From the NCBI GenBank assembly GCA_002719315.1, contig PBHD01000001.1:355909-388307 (forward strand): a stretch of 32,399 nt of DNA. The letters run 5' to 3'. The notes under the pieces are model-generated. The model did no database searches and was not told where the DNA came from. It saw only the letters and a list, made by a program, of their open reading frames with translations. Both the position numbers and the translations under genes were made by a program. Of this stretch, positions 24,285 through 32,027 are shown in pieces; positions within the stretch are counted from its first letter, which is position 1; each line of letters starts with the position of its first letter. This DNA is from Flavobacteriaceae bacterium. Lineage in GTDB: Bacteria > Bacteroidota > Bacteroidia > Flavobacteriales > Flavobacteriaceae.

Positions 24285-25021
24285 TGCATCCTTACCTTGC
24301 TGAATTTATTGGAACATCAATTTTATTATTATTAGGTGCTGGTGTTGTTGCAAATGTGAGTTTAAAAAAAACTAATGCCGAAAATCAAGATTCTTGGATA
24401 TTAATTACGTCTGCTTGGGGTTTTGCTGTTTTTGTTGCAGTATTTATTTCAACTCAATATAGTGGCGCTCATTTAAATCCTGCAGTTACAATTGGGCTTG
24501 CAGTTGCAAAGAAATTTTCATGGTCACTTGTCCCTCAATATCTTATTGCACAATTAACAGGAGCAATGTTTGGCAGTTGGTTAGCATATTTAACATATAT
24601 TGATCACTATAGAGAAACTAAAGATGAAGATACTGTAAGATCAACATTCTGTACTGGACCAGCAATTAAAAATTATAAAAACAATCTCTTTAGTGAAATT
24701 ATAGGAACTTTTGTATTAGTATTTGGCGTTTTATTTATTGTCGGGCCAAATATCAATATTGATGGCTATAATGTTGAAAATTTTGGATTAGGTTCTATTG
24801 ACGCACTTCCAGTAGGAATTCTAGTTTGGGTTATTGGTCTTGCATTAGGAGGAACAACTGGTTATGCCATTAACCCTGCAAGAGATTTAGGGCCTAGAAT
24901 AATTCACCAATTAATTCCTAGAAAAAATAAAAAAACCGAATGGGGTTATAGTTGGATTCCAGTTATTGGGCCTTCGATTGGAGGGATTATAGCTGGACTA
25001 ATTTATATTATCATAATATAA
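24284..25021 (+). CDS. glpF: Glycerol facilitator (aquaglyceroporin)
   Basis: 245 residues with six membrane helices and two half-helices. The first NPA is in GAHLNPAVTIG (65-67) and the second in GYAINPARDLGPR (197-199). The aspartate after the second motif (NPARD) is a mark of glycerol-conducting GlpF over water-only aquaporins. It lets glycerol and similar small polyols diffuse across the inner membrane. It is the last gene of the five-gene operon and overlaps glpD by one base. Its last codons and stop lie within a 27-base perfect palindrome (24999-25025), next to the convergent small RNA. Confidence 0.95.
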   Translation: MHPYLAEFIGTSILLLLGAGVVANVSLKKTNAENQDSWILITSAWGFAVFVAVFISTQYSGAHLNPAVTIGLAVAKKFSWSLVPQYLIAQLTGAMFGSWLAYLTYIDHYRETKDEDTVRSTFCTGPAIKNYKNNLFSEIIGTFVLVFGVLFIVGPNINIDGYNVENFGLGSIDALPVGILVWVIGLALGGTTGYAINPARDLGPRIIHQLIPRKNKKTEWGYSWIPVIGPSIGGIIAGLIYIIII

Positions 25022-25025
25022 ATTA
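24999..25025. repeat. 27-base perfect palindrome at the glpF stop
   Basis: TAATTTATATTAT, a central C at 25012, and ATAATATAAATTA form 13-bp arms with perfect complementarity, all A/T except the centre. It covers the last codons and stop of glpF and touches the 3' end of the opposite-strand RNA. It has no T-tract on either side, so it is not a standard terminator, but could still form a hairpin in either transcript. Confidence 0.6.
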
Positions 25026-25187
25026 AACCTGTACTGGAAATAAATTGTATAAACTTCTAAAAATCATTTATAAGGCTACACAACTGGTCAAGGGTCTATA
25101 ATTTATATAGCATGCTTTTACAATTGAAACTCACCTTTCATAATTAAAAGCTTGATAAGTTTATCAAAAAAAAACCAATACAGGTTT
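25025..25187 (-). ncRNA. ssrS: Probable 6S RNA
   Basis: 163 bases on the reverse strand. The 5' end AAACCTGTATTGG (25187-25175) pairs with the 3' end CCAGTACAGGTTT (25037-25025) as a 13-bp closing helix with one G-U; on the other strand that pair would be C-A, which favours this orientation. Inside, ATAAACTT and AAGTTTAT form an 8-bp inner helix, and CTATA-TAAAT-TATAG a hairpin. The long imperfect rod with a central open region is the shape of 6S RNA, which mimics an open promoter and holds RNA polymerase. Position directly downstream of zapA on the same strand matches known 6S gene placement. No primary-sequence search was possible. Confidence 0.72.
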
Positions 25188-25205
25188 ATTAAATCATAAT
25201 TAAAT

Positions 25206-25502
25206 TCAATATGCGTTTAAATGAACATCAATAATATTTATCAATTCTGAAACTTTTTCATCATTTTGATCTTTTGATGAATTAATATTATTATTATTTT
25301 GTTCTAATTTGGCAGCATATTGAAGTGCACACATTGCCAAAACATCTTGTTTATCTCGTACAGCATAATTTTGTTCCAATTTTTTAATTGTAGAGTTAAT
25401 TTTTGATGCTGACGATCTCAATGATAATTCTTGGTTAGCTGATATAGACATTGGATAAACTCTATCAGCTATAGTTACTTTTATTTTTAACAAATCATCC
25501 AT
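25206..25502 (-). CDS. zapA: Cell division protein ZapA
   Basis: 98 residues. LKIKVTIADRVYPMSISANQE is the N-terminal beta region of ZapA, followed by a long helix with LRSSASKINSTIKKLEQNY and DVLAMCALQYAAKLEQ (the CALQ-A-like segment is conserved in the family). It forms tetramers that bundle FtsZ filaments at midcell. The start is 2 bases after the upstream coiled-coil gene's stop, so the two are co-translated. The probable 6S RNA lies 18 bases downstream. A run of asparagines (NNNNINSS) in the linker is low complexity and typical of this AT-rich genome. Confidence 0.9.
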   Translation of the reverse strand: MDDLLKIKVTIADRVYPMSISANQELSLRSSASKINSTIKKLEQNYAVRDKQDVLAMCALQYAAKLEQNNNNINSSKDQNDEKVSELINIIDVHLNAY

Positions 25503-25504
25503 TT

Positions 25505-25801
25505 TTAATTTATATCTGTTATTAGATTAATACACGAATCTACTTCTTTAATAATACTTTTAATTTTATTCTTAGTAATTAAATTACCTTCTTTACTTCC
25601 AAGTAAATTATTTGCAATTTTTAAGGATTTATTTTCTTCTTTTAATAAAATTATATCATTGTCTAATTCTTTTTTAATTAATGATAATTCTTCTAATTCA
25701 TCAGATAGATTTTTCATATCTAAATAATTTTGTTTTAATCTATTTATTAAAAGAATTACTTTTTCCTCTAAAACAATTAAATTTTGATTTTTATCTGACA
25801 T
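25505..25801 (-). CDS. Small coiled-coil protein, ZapA operon partner
   Basis: 98 residues, nearly all helical. About residues 8-65 show heptad-like spacing of leucine and isoleucine (VLEEKVILLINRLKQNY, LSDELEELSLIKKEL, ILLKEENKSLKIANNLL), predicting a long coiled coil, then a short C-terminal helix KIKSIIKEVDSCINLI. No signal peptide or membrane segment. It is a member of the small uncharacterised proteins that sit upstream of zapA in Flavobacteriia. The shape and position suggest a functional counterpart of the coiled-coil division protein ZapB, which bridges ZapA and chromosome factors in E. coli. That is inference from context; no direct sequence similarity is claimed. Confidence 0.75.
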   Translation of the reverse strand: MSDKNQNLIVLEEKVILLINRLKQNYLDMKNLSDELEELSLIKKELDNDIILLKEENKSLKIANNLLGSKEGNLITKNKIKSIIKEVDSCINLITDIN

Positions 25802-25913
25802 TAAAAAAATAATTTATTTGAAAATATAGGTAAATTTAATTATTCAAAATCAAAAACTTCATAACTAATAATATTGTTTTAAAAAAATTAACGAATTTTG
25901 TTATATAAATAAT

Positions 25914-27602
25914 TTGATAAAAAGTTTTTTGAAAAACAAATTTTTAATTTTATTAACGTTATTTTTTATTAGTTTCGATTCTTATTGCCAAACTAATTCT
26001 TTTAAAAACTCTTCTCCTTTAAACATACCTCTAATTATTTCTGGAACATTTGGTGAACTAAGAGCAAATCATTTCCATGCTGGCATTGACATTAAGACTA
26101 ATGGGAAAGAAGGTTACCAAGTCATAAGTTTAGATGAAGGATATGTCGATAGAATAAGAGTTGGAACAACTGGTTATGGGAAGGCATTATATATAAAACA
26201 CCCTAATGGTCTTACAACAGTTTATGCTCATCTAATGAAGTTTTCACCAAAAATTGAATCTTTTGTTAAATCAGCTCAGTACAAAAAAGAAACCTATGAA
26301 ATTCAATTATTTCCAAAAGACCTTGAAATAAAAGTTAACGCTGGAGAAATAATTGGTTTATCTGGAAATACAGGAGGGTCCTCAGGCCCTCATTTACATT
26401 TTGAAATAAGAAATTCAAAAAATCAAAAAACAATTAATCCTTTATATTATTTAGATGACATTAAAGATGACAGAAAACCATCAATTAGATCATTCTATAT
26501 TTTTAATAATAATGACATACATCCTGAAAAAATGTCAAAACATCAAATTAAAAAAATAAATGATAGTGTCTATAGATCTGAAAATGTTTATACCATTGGT
26601 AAAATAAGTTTTGGTTTAAATATGTTTGACAGACAATCTCTAAGTTATAACAGAAATGGAGTATATAAAACAGCTATATATAAAAATGACACATTAAAAT
26701 TTGAATATAATTTTAATGAATTAGATTTTGAAGACTCAAAATTCATAAACCTTTTAAGGGATTATAAAACTAAAAAAGAAAAAGGAATTACAATTCAAAG
26801 AATAATTAAACACCCTGAATCAAAAAAATCATTTCTTAGTAATGAATATAATAACGGTTTTTTTAATATAAAAAATAATAAGGAATATTTTTTTACTTTA
26901 AAAATTTCAGATCATAAAGGAAATAATTCATATGTTGAAATAAAAATAACTGGTAAAAAAATAATAGATAATTTTATAAAAACAGAGGGTAAACTAATAA
27001 AAACAGATCAGGATTATTCAATTAAATTAAAAGATAAAGAAGTTGTTTTTAAAAAAAATACATTATTCGAAAATGCTTATTTAAACATAAAAGAAAGAAA
27101 TGACACTCTTTATATTGATAAGGATATTTATCCCTTAAGAAATCCCATGGAAATATCGTATGAAATCAATAATGATGATTCTTTGTTAATACGTCAGTCT
27201 TTTATCTCAAGATTAAATTCAAAAGGAAAACCAACATATATATTCACTAAAAAGAAAGATGACAAATTTCACATTAAATCAAGTTCATTAGGAATCTTTT
27301 TTATCGCAAAAGACACATTATCACCTGAAATTAAACCCTTAAACTTCTATAAAGGACAATGGATTTCTAAATTAAAATATTTAAAAATTAAAATCAGTGA
27401 TGATTTCTCAGGAATTAAGAAATATAGAGGCTATCTAAATGATAAATGGATTTTATTTGAATATGAACCTAAAAGAAATACTTTAACATATGATTTTTCT
27501 GATATTATATTCAAAAAAACTAAACATAATCTTAAAATATATCTTGAAGATAATGTTGGAAATAAAAAAGTTTTAAAAACAATGTTTTATAGGAAATATT
27601 AA
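25914..27602 (+). CDS. M23 family metallopeptidase (LytM-type), secreted
   Basis: 562 residues from TTG at 25914 (another TTG at 25929 would shorten it by five residues). The signal peptide is FLILLTLFFISFDSYCQ. The LytM/peptidase M23 domain is at the N-terminal end: HAGID with zinc ligands H55 and D59, YAH with H105, and GPHLHFE with H159 and H161; all zinc and catalytic residues are present, so it is probably active. It would cleave peptide crosslinks of peptidoglycan in the periplasm. The remaining 390 residues are beta-rich with no recognised domain, probably Ig-like. The segment YFTLKISDHKGN fits such a domain. It converges on the cysteine desulfurase gene with 1 base between stops. Confidence 0.9.
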   Translation: MIKSFLKNKFLILLTLFFISFDSYCQTNSFKNSSPLNIPLIISGTFGELRANHFHAGIDIKTNGKEGYQVISLDEGYVDRIRVGTTGYGKALYIKHPNGLTTVYAHLMKFSPKIESFVKSAQYKKETYEIQLFPKDLEIKVNAGEIIGLSGNTGGSSGPHLHFEIRNSKNQKTINPLYYLDDIKDDRKPSIRSFYIFNNNDIHPEKMSKHQIKKINDSVYRSENVYTIGKISFGLNMFDRQSLSYNRNGVYKTAIYKNDTLKFEYNFNELDFEDSKFINLLRDYKTKKEKGITIQRIIKHPESKKSFLSNEYNNGFFNIKNNKEYFFTLKISDHKGNNSYVEIKITGKKIIDNFIKTEGKLIKTDQDYSIKLKDKEVVFKKNTLFENAYLNIKERNDTLYIDKDIYPLRNPMEISYEINNDDSLLIRQSFISRLNSKGKPTYIFTKKKDDKFHIKSSSLGIFFIAKDTLSPEIKPLNFYKGQWISKLKYLKIKISDDFSGIKKYRGYLNDKWILFEYEPKRNTLTYDFSDIIFKKTKHNLKIYLEDNVGNKKVLKTMFYRKY

Positions 27603-27603
27603 A

Positions 27604-28737
27604 TTAAACTTTAAATTTCTTCAACACATCAACAACATAATCAACTTCTTTTTTTGTATTATCTCTACAAAAAGAAAATCTTATAGATGGCTTATCTTTT
27701 ATAGATTCTGAATGAACACAACTTAATACGTGCGAACCAACAGAACTACCAGCTTGACATGCACTTCCTTTTGAACAAGCTATCCCGTGTAAATCAAGGT
27801 GAAATTCAAAAAGTTTAGACTTTTCTTTATCAAAAGGAAATGTAACATTAATTAAAGTATATGTACTTAAATCATAAGAACCCGAAAGACCATTTGTAAC
27901 TATATCTGGAAATAGTTCTTTAAGCTTAACGAGAAAATATTTTTTTAAATTAAGAATTTTGGCTCGTTCTTTTGCTAAGTTTTTATAAGATAATTCCATA
28001 GCTAATTGCATGCCAACAATATTATGAACAGATTCAGTTCCTGCTCTTAATCCTCTCTCTTGATCACCTCCATGAATTAACCCTTTTAAACCAGAGTTTT
28101 TTCTTATAAATGAAAACCCAACACCTTTTGGCCCATGGAACTTATGAGCTGCAGCAGATAAAAAATCTATTGAAAGTTCTTTTAAATCAATTTCAAAATG
28201 TCCAATACCTTGAACAGCATCTGTATGAAAATATGCATTGTTATTTTTACATAATTCCCCTACTTTTTTCAAATCTAATATATTCCCAATTTCATTATTT
28301 ACATGCATTAATGAAACTAGTTTTAAATCACTATTTTCAATTAGTAATTTTTCTAAATGCTCTAAATCGACTGATCCGTCTTTAGTTAACAAAACATTAT
28401 TGTATTTTATATTATCTAAATTTTCAATAGCGTGAATGACTGCATGATGTTCAATTGGAGAAGAAATTATAGTTTTAATATTTAAATCCAAAACAGCCCT
28501 TTGGATTATCATATTATCTGACTCTGTTCCTCCTGATGTGAAAATAATTTCCTTAGGCTCTGCATTTAAAATAGAAGCAATACTTTTTCTAGCATTTTCA
28601 AGATAAGATTTAGATTTTCTTCCATAAGAATGAGTGGATGAGGGATTACCATAAGCCTCTTTCATTACAAAGCTCATTTTATCTATTACTTCTTTTCTTA
28701 TAGATGTTGTCGCAGCATTATCAAAATATACATTCAT
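27604..28737 (-). CDS. Cysteine desulfurase (IscS/NifS group)
   Basis: 377 residues. Class V PLP fold with NAATT near the start, FTSGGTESDN (67-75), and K199 in AAAHKFHGPKG as the Schiff-base lysine. The catalytic cysteine is C327 in ACSKGSACQAGS, within the extended loop of group I enzymes (SxxSACxxG pattern), unlike SufS, which has a shorter loop. It takes sulfur from L-cysteine as persulfide for iron-sulfur clusters and tRNA thiolation. The gene lies 14 bases after the ornithine aminotransferase gene on the same strand, so it may be co-transcribed. No isc scaffold genes adjoin, which is usual in Flavobacteriia. Confidence 0.92.
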   Translation of the reverse strand: MNVYFDNAATTSIRKEVIDKMSFVMKEAYGNPSSTHSYGRKSKSYLENARKSIASILNAEPKEIIFTSGGTESDNMIIQRAVLDLNIKTIISSPIEHHAVIHAIENLDNIKYNNVLLTKDGSVDLEHLEKLLIENSDLKLVSLMHVNNEIGNILDLKKVGELCKNNNAYFHTDAVQGIGHFEIDLKELSIDFLSAAAHKFHGPKGVGFSFIRKNSGLKGLIHGGDQERGLRAGTESVHNIVGMQLAMELSYKNLAKERAKILNLKKYFLVKLKELFPDIVTNGLSGSYDLSTYTLINVTFPFDKEKSKLFEFHLDLHGIACSKGSACQAGSSVGSHVLSCVHSESIKDKPSIRFSFCRDNTKKEVDYVVDVLKKFKV

Positions 28738-28751
28738 TTACTTTAAATTAA

Positions 28752-30032
28752 TTAATCAAATTCTTTCAAAGTTTTTAATATTATACCAATACACTCCTCT
28801 AATTGAGCTTCAGTAATAACAAGAGGTGGTGCAAAACGAATAATATTTCCATGAGTTGGTTTCGCAAGCAAACCCTTATCTTTTAATCTTAAACATATAT
28901 TCCATGCTGTTTGACTATCCTTTTTATCATTAATTAAAATTGCATTTAATAGTCCTTTACCTCTAACTAATTTAACTATATTACTTTCAGAAATATATTC
29001 TCTTAATTTTTTGCGAAAAATTTTTCCTAGTCTGTATGCATTTTTAGATAAATTTTCTTCTAAAATTATTTTAAGAGCCTCTATAGCAATTCGCGAAGCA
29101 AAAGGGTTTCCTCCAAAAGTGCTTCCATGTTGTCCTGGTTTTATTACATTCATAATATCACTATTACATAAAACAGCTGAAACAGGATATGTCCCTCCAC
29201 TTAATGCTTTTCCCAAAATCAAAATATCAGGTTTAATATAAAAATCTGTCTTTCTTTCACAAAAAAGATTACAATCACAATTTCTACATACTGAAAGTAA
29301 GGACCCTGTTCTTCCAATTCCAGTTTGAATTTCATCAATCATTAAAAGAACATTATACTTATCACACAACTTTCTCACTTTACTTAAATAATCATCATTA
29401 GGCACTACAACTCCAGCCTCACCTTGAATTGGTTCAACCAAAAAGCCTGCAACATCTGGATTGTTTTTTAATGTTTGTTCAAGCGATTCAATATCATTAA
29501 ATGGAACTGAAATAAATCCTGGAGTGTGAGGTCCAAAAGAATCCTTTGATTCATTATGAGATGAAAAAGAAATAATCGTAGTAGTTCTTCCATGAAAATT
29601 ATTATCACATACGATAATCTTGGAAGAATTATTTTTTATGCCTTTTATTTTATGACCCCATTTTCTTGCAATTTTTATTGAAGTTTCAACACCTTCAGCT
29701 CCAGTATTCATGGGAAGAAGCTTTTCAAAACCAAATAGTTTTGTAGCAAACTCCATATAATCCCCTAAAATATTATTATGAAAAGCTCTGGAAGTTAAAG
29801 TTAACTTAGAAGATTGTTCCTGTATAACTTTTACCAATCTTGGATGACAATGACCTTGGTTTACAGCGGAATAAGAGGAAAGAAAATCATAATATTTTTT
29901 TCCATCTGTATCCCATAAAAAAACTCCTCTGCCCTTCTCTAATACAATTGGAAGAGGATTGTAGTCATTTGCACCATAAATTTTTTCTTTATTTATAAAC
30001 TTTTCTTGAGAAGTTTTTTTATTTGACAACAT
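28752..30032 (-). CDS. rocD: Ornithine--oxo-acid transaminase with a cysteine-rich insert
   Basis: About 426 residues from the ATG at 30032; a longer start at 30113 would add a 27-residue hydrophobic stretch unlike other family members and reach within 14 bases of the divergent gene. Class III aminotransferase features include YGANDYNPLPIVLEKG, HCHPRL, MNTGAEGVE, FHGRT, MIDEIQTGIGRTG, and LGKALSGGTYPVSAV with the PLP lysine (K302 in long numbering). It converts ornithine and 2-oxoglutarate to glutamate semialdehyde and glutamate. Between GIGRTG and KPDILIL is an extra segment with CRNCDCNLFC (C276, C279, C281, C285 in long numbering), resembling a metal-binding knuckle. Confidence 0.9.
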   Translation of the reverse strand: MLSNKKTSQEKFINKEKIYGANDYNPLPIVLEKGRGVFLWDTDGKKYYDFLSSYSAVNQGHCHPRLVKVIQEQSSKLTLTSRAFHNNILGDYMEFATKLFGFEKLLPMNTGAEGVETSIKIARKWGHKIKGIKNNSSKIIVCDNNFHGRTTTIISFSSHNESKDSFGPHTPGFISVPFNDIESLEQTLKNNPDVAGFLVEPIQGEAGVVVPNDDYLSKVRKLCDKYNVLLMIDEIQTGIGRTGSLLSVCRNCDCNLFCERKTDFYIKPDILILGKALSGGTYPVSAVLCNSDIMNVIKPGQHGSTFGGNPFASRIAIEALKIILEENLSKNAYRLGKIFRKKLREYISESNIVKLVRGKGLLNAILINDKKDSQTAWNICLRLKDKGLLAKPTHGNIIRFAPPLVITEAQLEECIGIILKTLKEFD

Positions 30033-30115
30033 ACTATTATTAATAATATAAGTAAAAGTAATAAATAAGTATCTTAATAAATCTCTATTTATATCATTTA
30101 TATTAGTATTCAATA

Positions 30116-30123
30116 TATTTTTG
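30116..30123 (+). promoter_or_regulatory. -7 promoter box (TATTTTTG), possibly leaderless rlmD
   Basis: TATTTTTG matches TAnnTTTG and ends only four bases before the ATG at 30128. Transcription starting 5-7 bases after the box would begin at or just after the ATG, so the mRNA may be leaderless. No -33 box is visible, so this is tentative. Confidence 0.35.
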
Positions 30124-30127
30124 CTCT

Positions 30128-31540
30128 ATGTCTAAAAAAATTGAAATAATTAAAGATATAAGAGTTATTAATATAAATAACAATGGCTTTGGTATAGCTA
30201 AAAACGATGAAGGAAAAGTTTATTTCATAAAAGAAGGTGTTCCAGGAGATTTATTAGAAATTAAAGTTCTTAAAAAACACAGAAATTATTACAATGCTAA
30301 AATTGAAAAAATAATTGAAAAATCTATTTATAGAATAGATCCTCAATGTAAACACTTTTATGATTGTGGTGGATGTAAATTGCAACACATAGACTACAAT
30401 TATCAAATTCAATTTAAACAAGAAAATATCGCAAATAACTTAAAAAAAATAGGTAAAATTTCAATAGATAAATTCTCAAAAATAATACCTGCAAAAAAGA
30501 ATTATAATTATAGAAATAAAATGGAATTTGGTTTTACAAATAATAGATGGTTAAATAATAATGAGATATTATCCAAAAAAAAATTAAATAAAAACGGAGT
30601 TGGACTTCATGTAGAAAAAATGTGGGATAAAATTCTAGACTTAGATAAATGTTTATTACAAGATGAACCTTCAAATGAAATAAGAAATAGTTTGAAAGAA
30701 TTTGCCATTAAAAATAAAATTTCATTTTATGATTTAAAAAAGAATAAAGGTATTTTGAGAACAATGATGATTAGAAGCTCTTCTCTAAATGAATTAATGG
30801 TGCTAATTCAATTTTATGAAAATGATAAACCAATTATTAAAAATATTCTTAAATTTTTAAAATCAAACTTTCCAGAAATAAGTTCTTTACTATATTGTGT
30901 CAACAGAAAAGCAAATGATTCAATCTATGATCAAGAAATAATTTGTTATTCAGGAAAACCATATATAAAAGAAGAAATAAAAAATTTAAAATTTAAAATT
31001 TCCGCAAAGTCTTTTTTTCAGACCAATATTGAACAAACAAAAAAACTTTATAAAATTATTGAAACATTTTGTGATTTAAATGGAAATGAAATTATTTATG
31101 ATCTTTATTCAGGAACTGGAAGTATTGGGCTTTATCTTTCAAATAAATGCAAAAAAATTATTGGTATTGAATCCGTCCCTGAAGCAATTAAATCAGCAAT
31201 TGAAAATTCAAAACTGAATAAAATAAATAACTCTGAGTTTATATTAGGTGAGATAAAAAATATACTTAATAAAAGCTTTGTAATGGCAAAAGGAGAACCA
31301 GATATTGTTGTAACTGATCCTCCAAGAAATGGGATGAATCCCAAAGTAATAAATCAACTTCTTCAAATATCACCCATTAAAATAGTTTATGTTAGTTGTA
31401 ATAGCGCAACTCAAGCTAGAGACTTGTCTTTATTAAAAAATGATTATAAATTTATAAACAGTCAAGCTATAGACATGTTTCCTCACACAAATCATGTAGA
31501 AAATGTCGTACTTTTAAAAAGAAAAAAAATTAATGATTAA
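30128..31540 (+). CDS. rlmD: 23S rRNA (uracil-C5)-methyltransferase RlmD-type
   Basis: 470 residues. The N-terminal TRAM RNA-binding domain spans about 10-65 (NNNGFGIAK and VPGDLLEIKV). Four cysteines C74, C80, C83 and C175 (CKHFYDCGGCKLQH and KCLLQ) match the [4Fe-4S] site of this family. The SAM-dependent domain has FQTN (298-301), DLYSGTGSIG (325-334), DPPRNGMNPK and the catalytic nucleophile C424 in YVSCNSAT. It methylates a 23S rRNA uridine (U1939 in E. coli numbering); RlmC-like specificity cannot be excluded. Overlaps the DUF6452 gene by 8 bases (ATG at 31533), so it is coupled to it. Confidence 0.92.
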   Translation: MSKKIEIIKDIRVININNNGFGIAKNDEGKVYFIKEGVPGDLLEIKVLKKHRNYYNAKIEKIIEKSIYRIDPQCKHFYDCGGCKLQHIDYNYQIQFKQENIANNLKKIGKISIDKFSKIIPAKKNYNYRNKMEFGFTNNRWLNNNEILSKKKLNKNGVGLHVEKMWDKILDLDKCLLQDEPSNEIRNSLKEFAIKNKISFYDLKKNKGILRTMMIRSSSLNELMVLIQFYENDKPIIKNILKFLKSNFPEISSLLYCVNRKANDSIYDQEIICYSGKPYIKEEIKNLKFKISAKSFFQTNIEQTKKLYKIIETFCDLNGNEIIYDLYSGTGSIGLYLSNKCKKIIGIESVPEAIKSAIENSKLNKINNSEFILGEIKNILNKSFVMAKGEPDIVVTDPPRNGMNPKVINQLLQISPIKIVYVSCNSATQARDLSLLKNDYKFINSQAIDMFPHTNHVENVVLLKRKKIND

Positions 31541-32027
31541 AAAAAAGTTTCATTTAATAATTTTTAGTTTAATATTTTTTTTATTCTATAATTCATGTGA
31601 AAAAGATGACATATGTTTAGCCGATACTCCGCGATCTCCTAAATTAATTATTAAAATGGTTAACAAAGATGATCCCGCTTCATACAAGTCAGTTAATGAT
31701 TTTCTTATAAAAGTAATAGACAATGATTCAATTAATATTCAATCTTCTGATTCTACTGGATTAAATTTAAATCCATACAAAAATTTCACCCAATTTGAAT
31801 TCATTTTGAATCACGGCAGCGAAAATGAAAATATTGACACACTTCAAATTAACTATGATTTAAACAATATATATATTGATAGAGCATGTGGCTTCAAAAC
31901 ATCATTTATTTTTGATTCAAATGCTCTAACTTTTTTTGATAAAAAAAATAATTGGATAGAAGGTTACTTAATTTTAAAAGATACTATAATAAATGAAGAA
32001 CAAGCACATTTGGCTATTTTACATTAG
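31533..32027 (+). CDS. DUF6452 family lipoprotein
   Basis: 164 residues. The signal is KKKFHLIIFSLIFFLFYNSC with C22 as the probable lipidated cysteine (a relaxed Bacteroidota lipobox). The following CEKDDICLADTPRSPKLII is the hallmark of DUF6452. A further cysteine is in RACGFKTSF near 136. The protein is expected to be anchored in the membrane facing the periplasm; its function is unknown. It overlaps rlmD by 8 bases and the next gene by 35 bases. The pair DUF6452-DUF6048 after rlmD is a repeated arrangement in Flavobacteriia, and the two products probably work together in the envelope. Confidence 0.82.
   Translation: MIKKKFHLIIFSLIFFLFYNSCEKDDICLADTPRSPKLIIKMVNKDDPASYKSVNDFLIKVIDNDSINIQSSDSTGLNLNPYKNFTQFEFILNHGSENENIDTLQINYDLNNIYIDRACGFKTSFIFDSNALTFFDKKNNWIEGYLILKDTIINEEQAHLAILH

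Noticed and set aside
25025-25187. 6S-like RNA on the forward strand
   Set aside because: The closing helix has a C-A mismatch in that orientation, where the reverse strand has a G-U pair, and zapA is on the reverse strand.
30033-30113. Upstream ATG of ornithine aminotransferase
   Set aside because: The extra 27 residues are hydrophobic and AT-driven, unlike a cytoplasmic PLP enzyme, and an ATG at 30032 gives an ordinary start.
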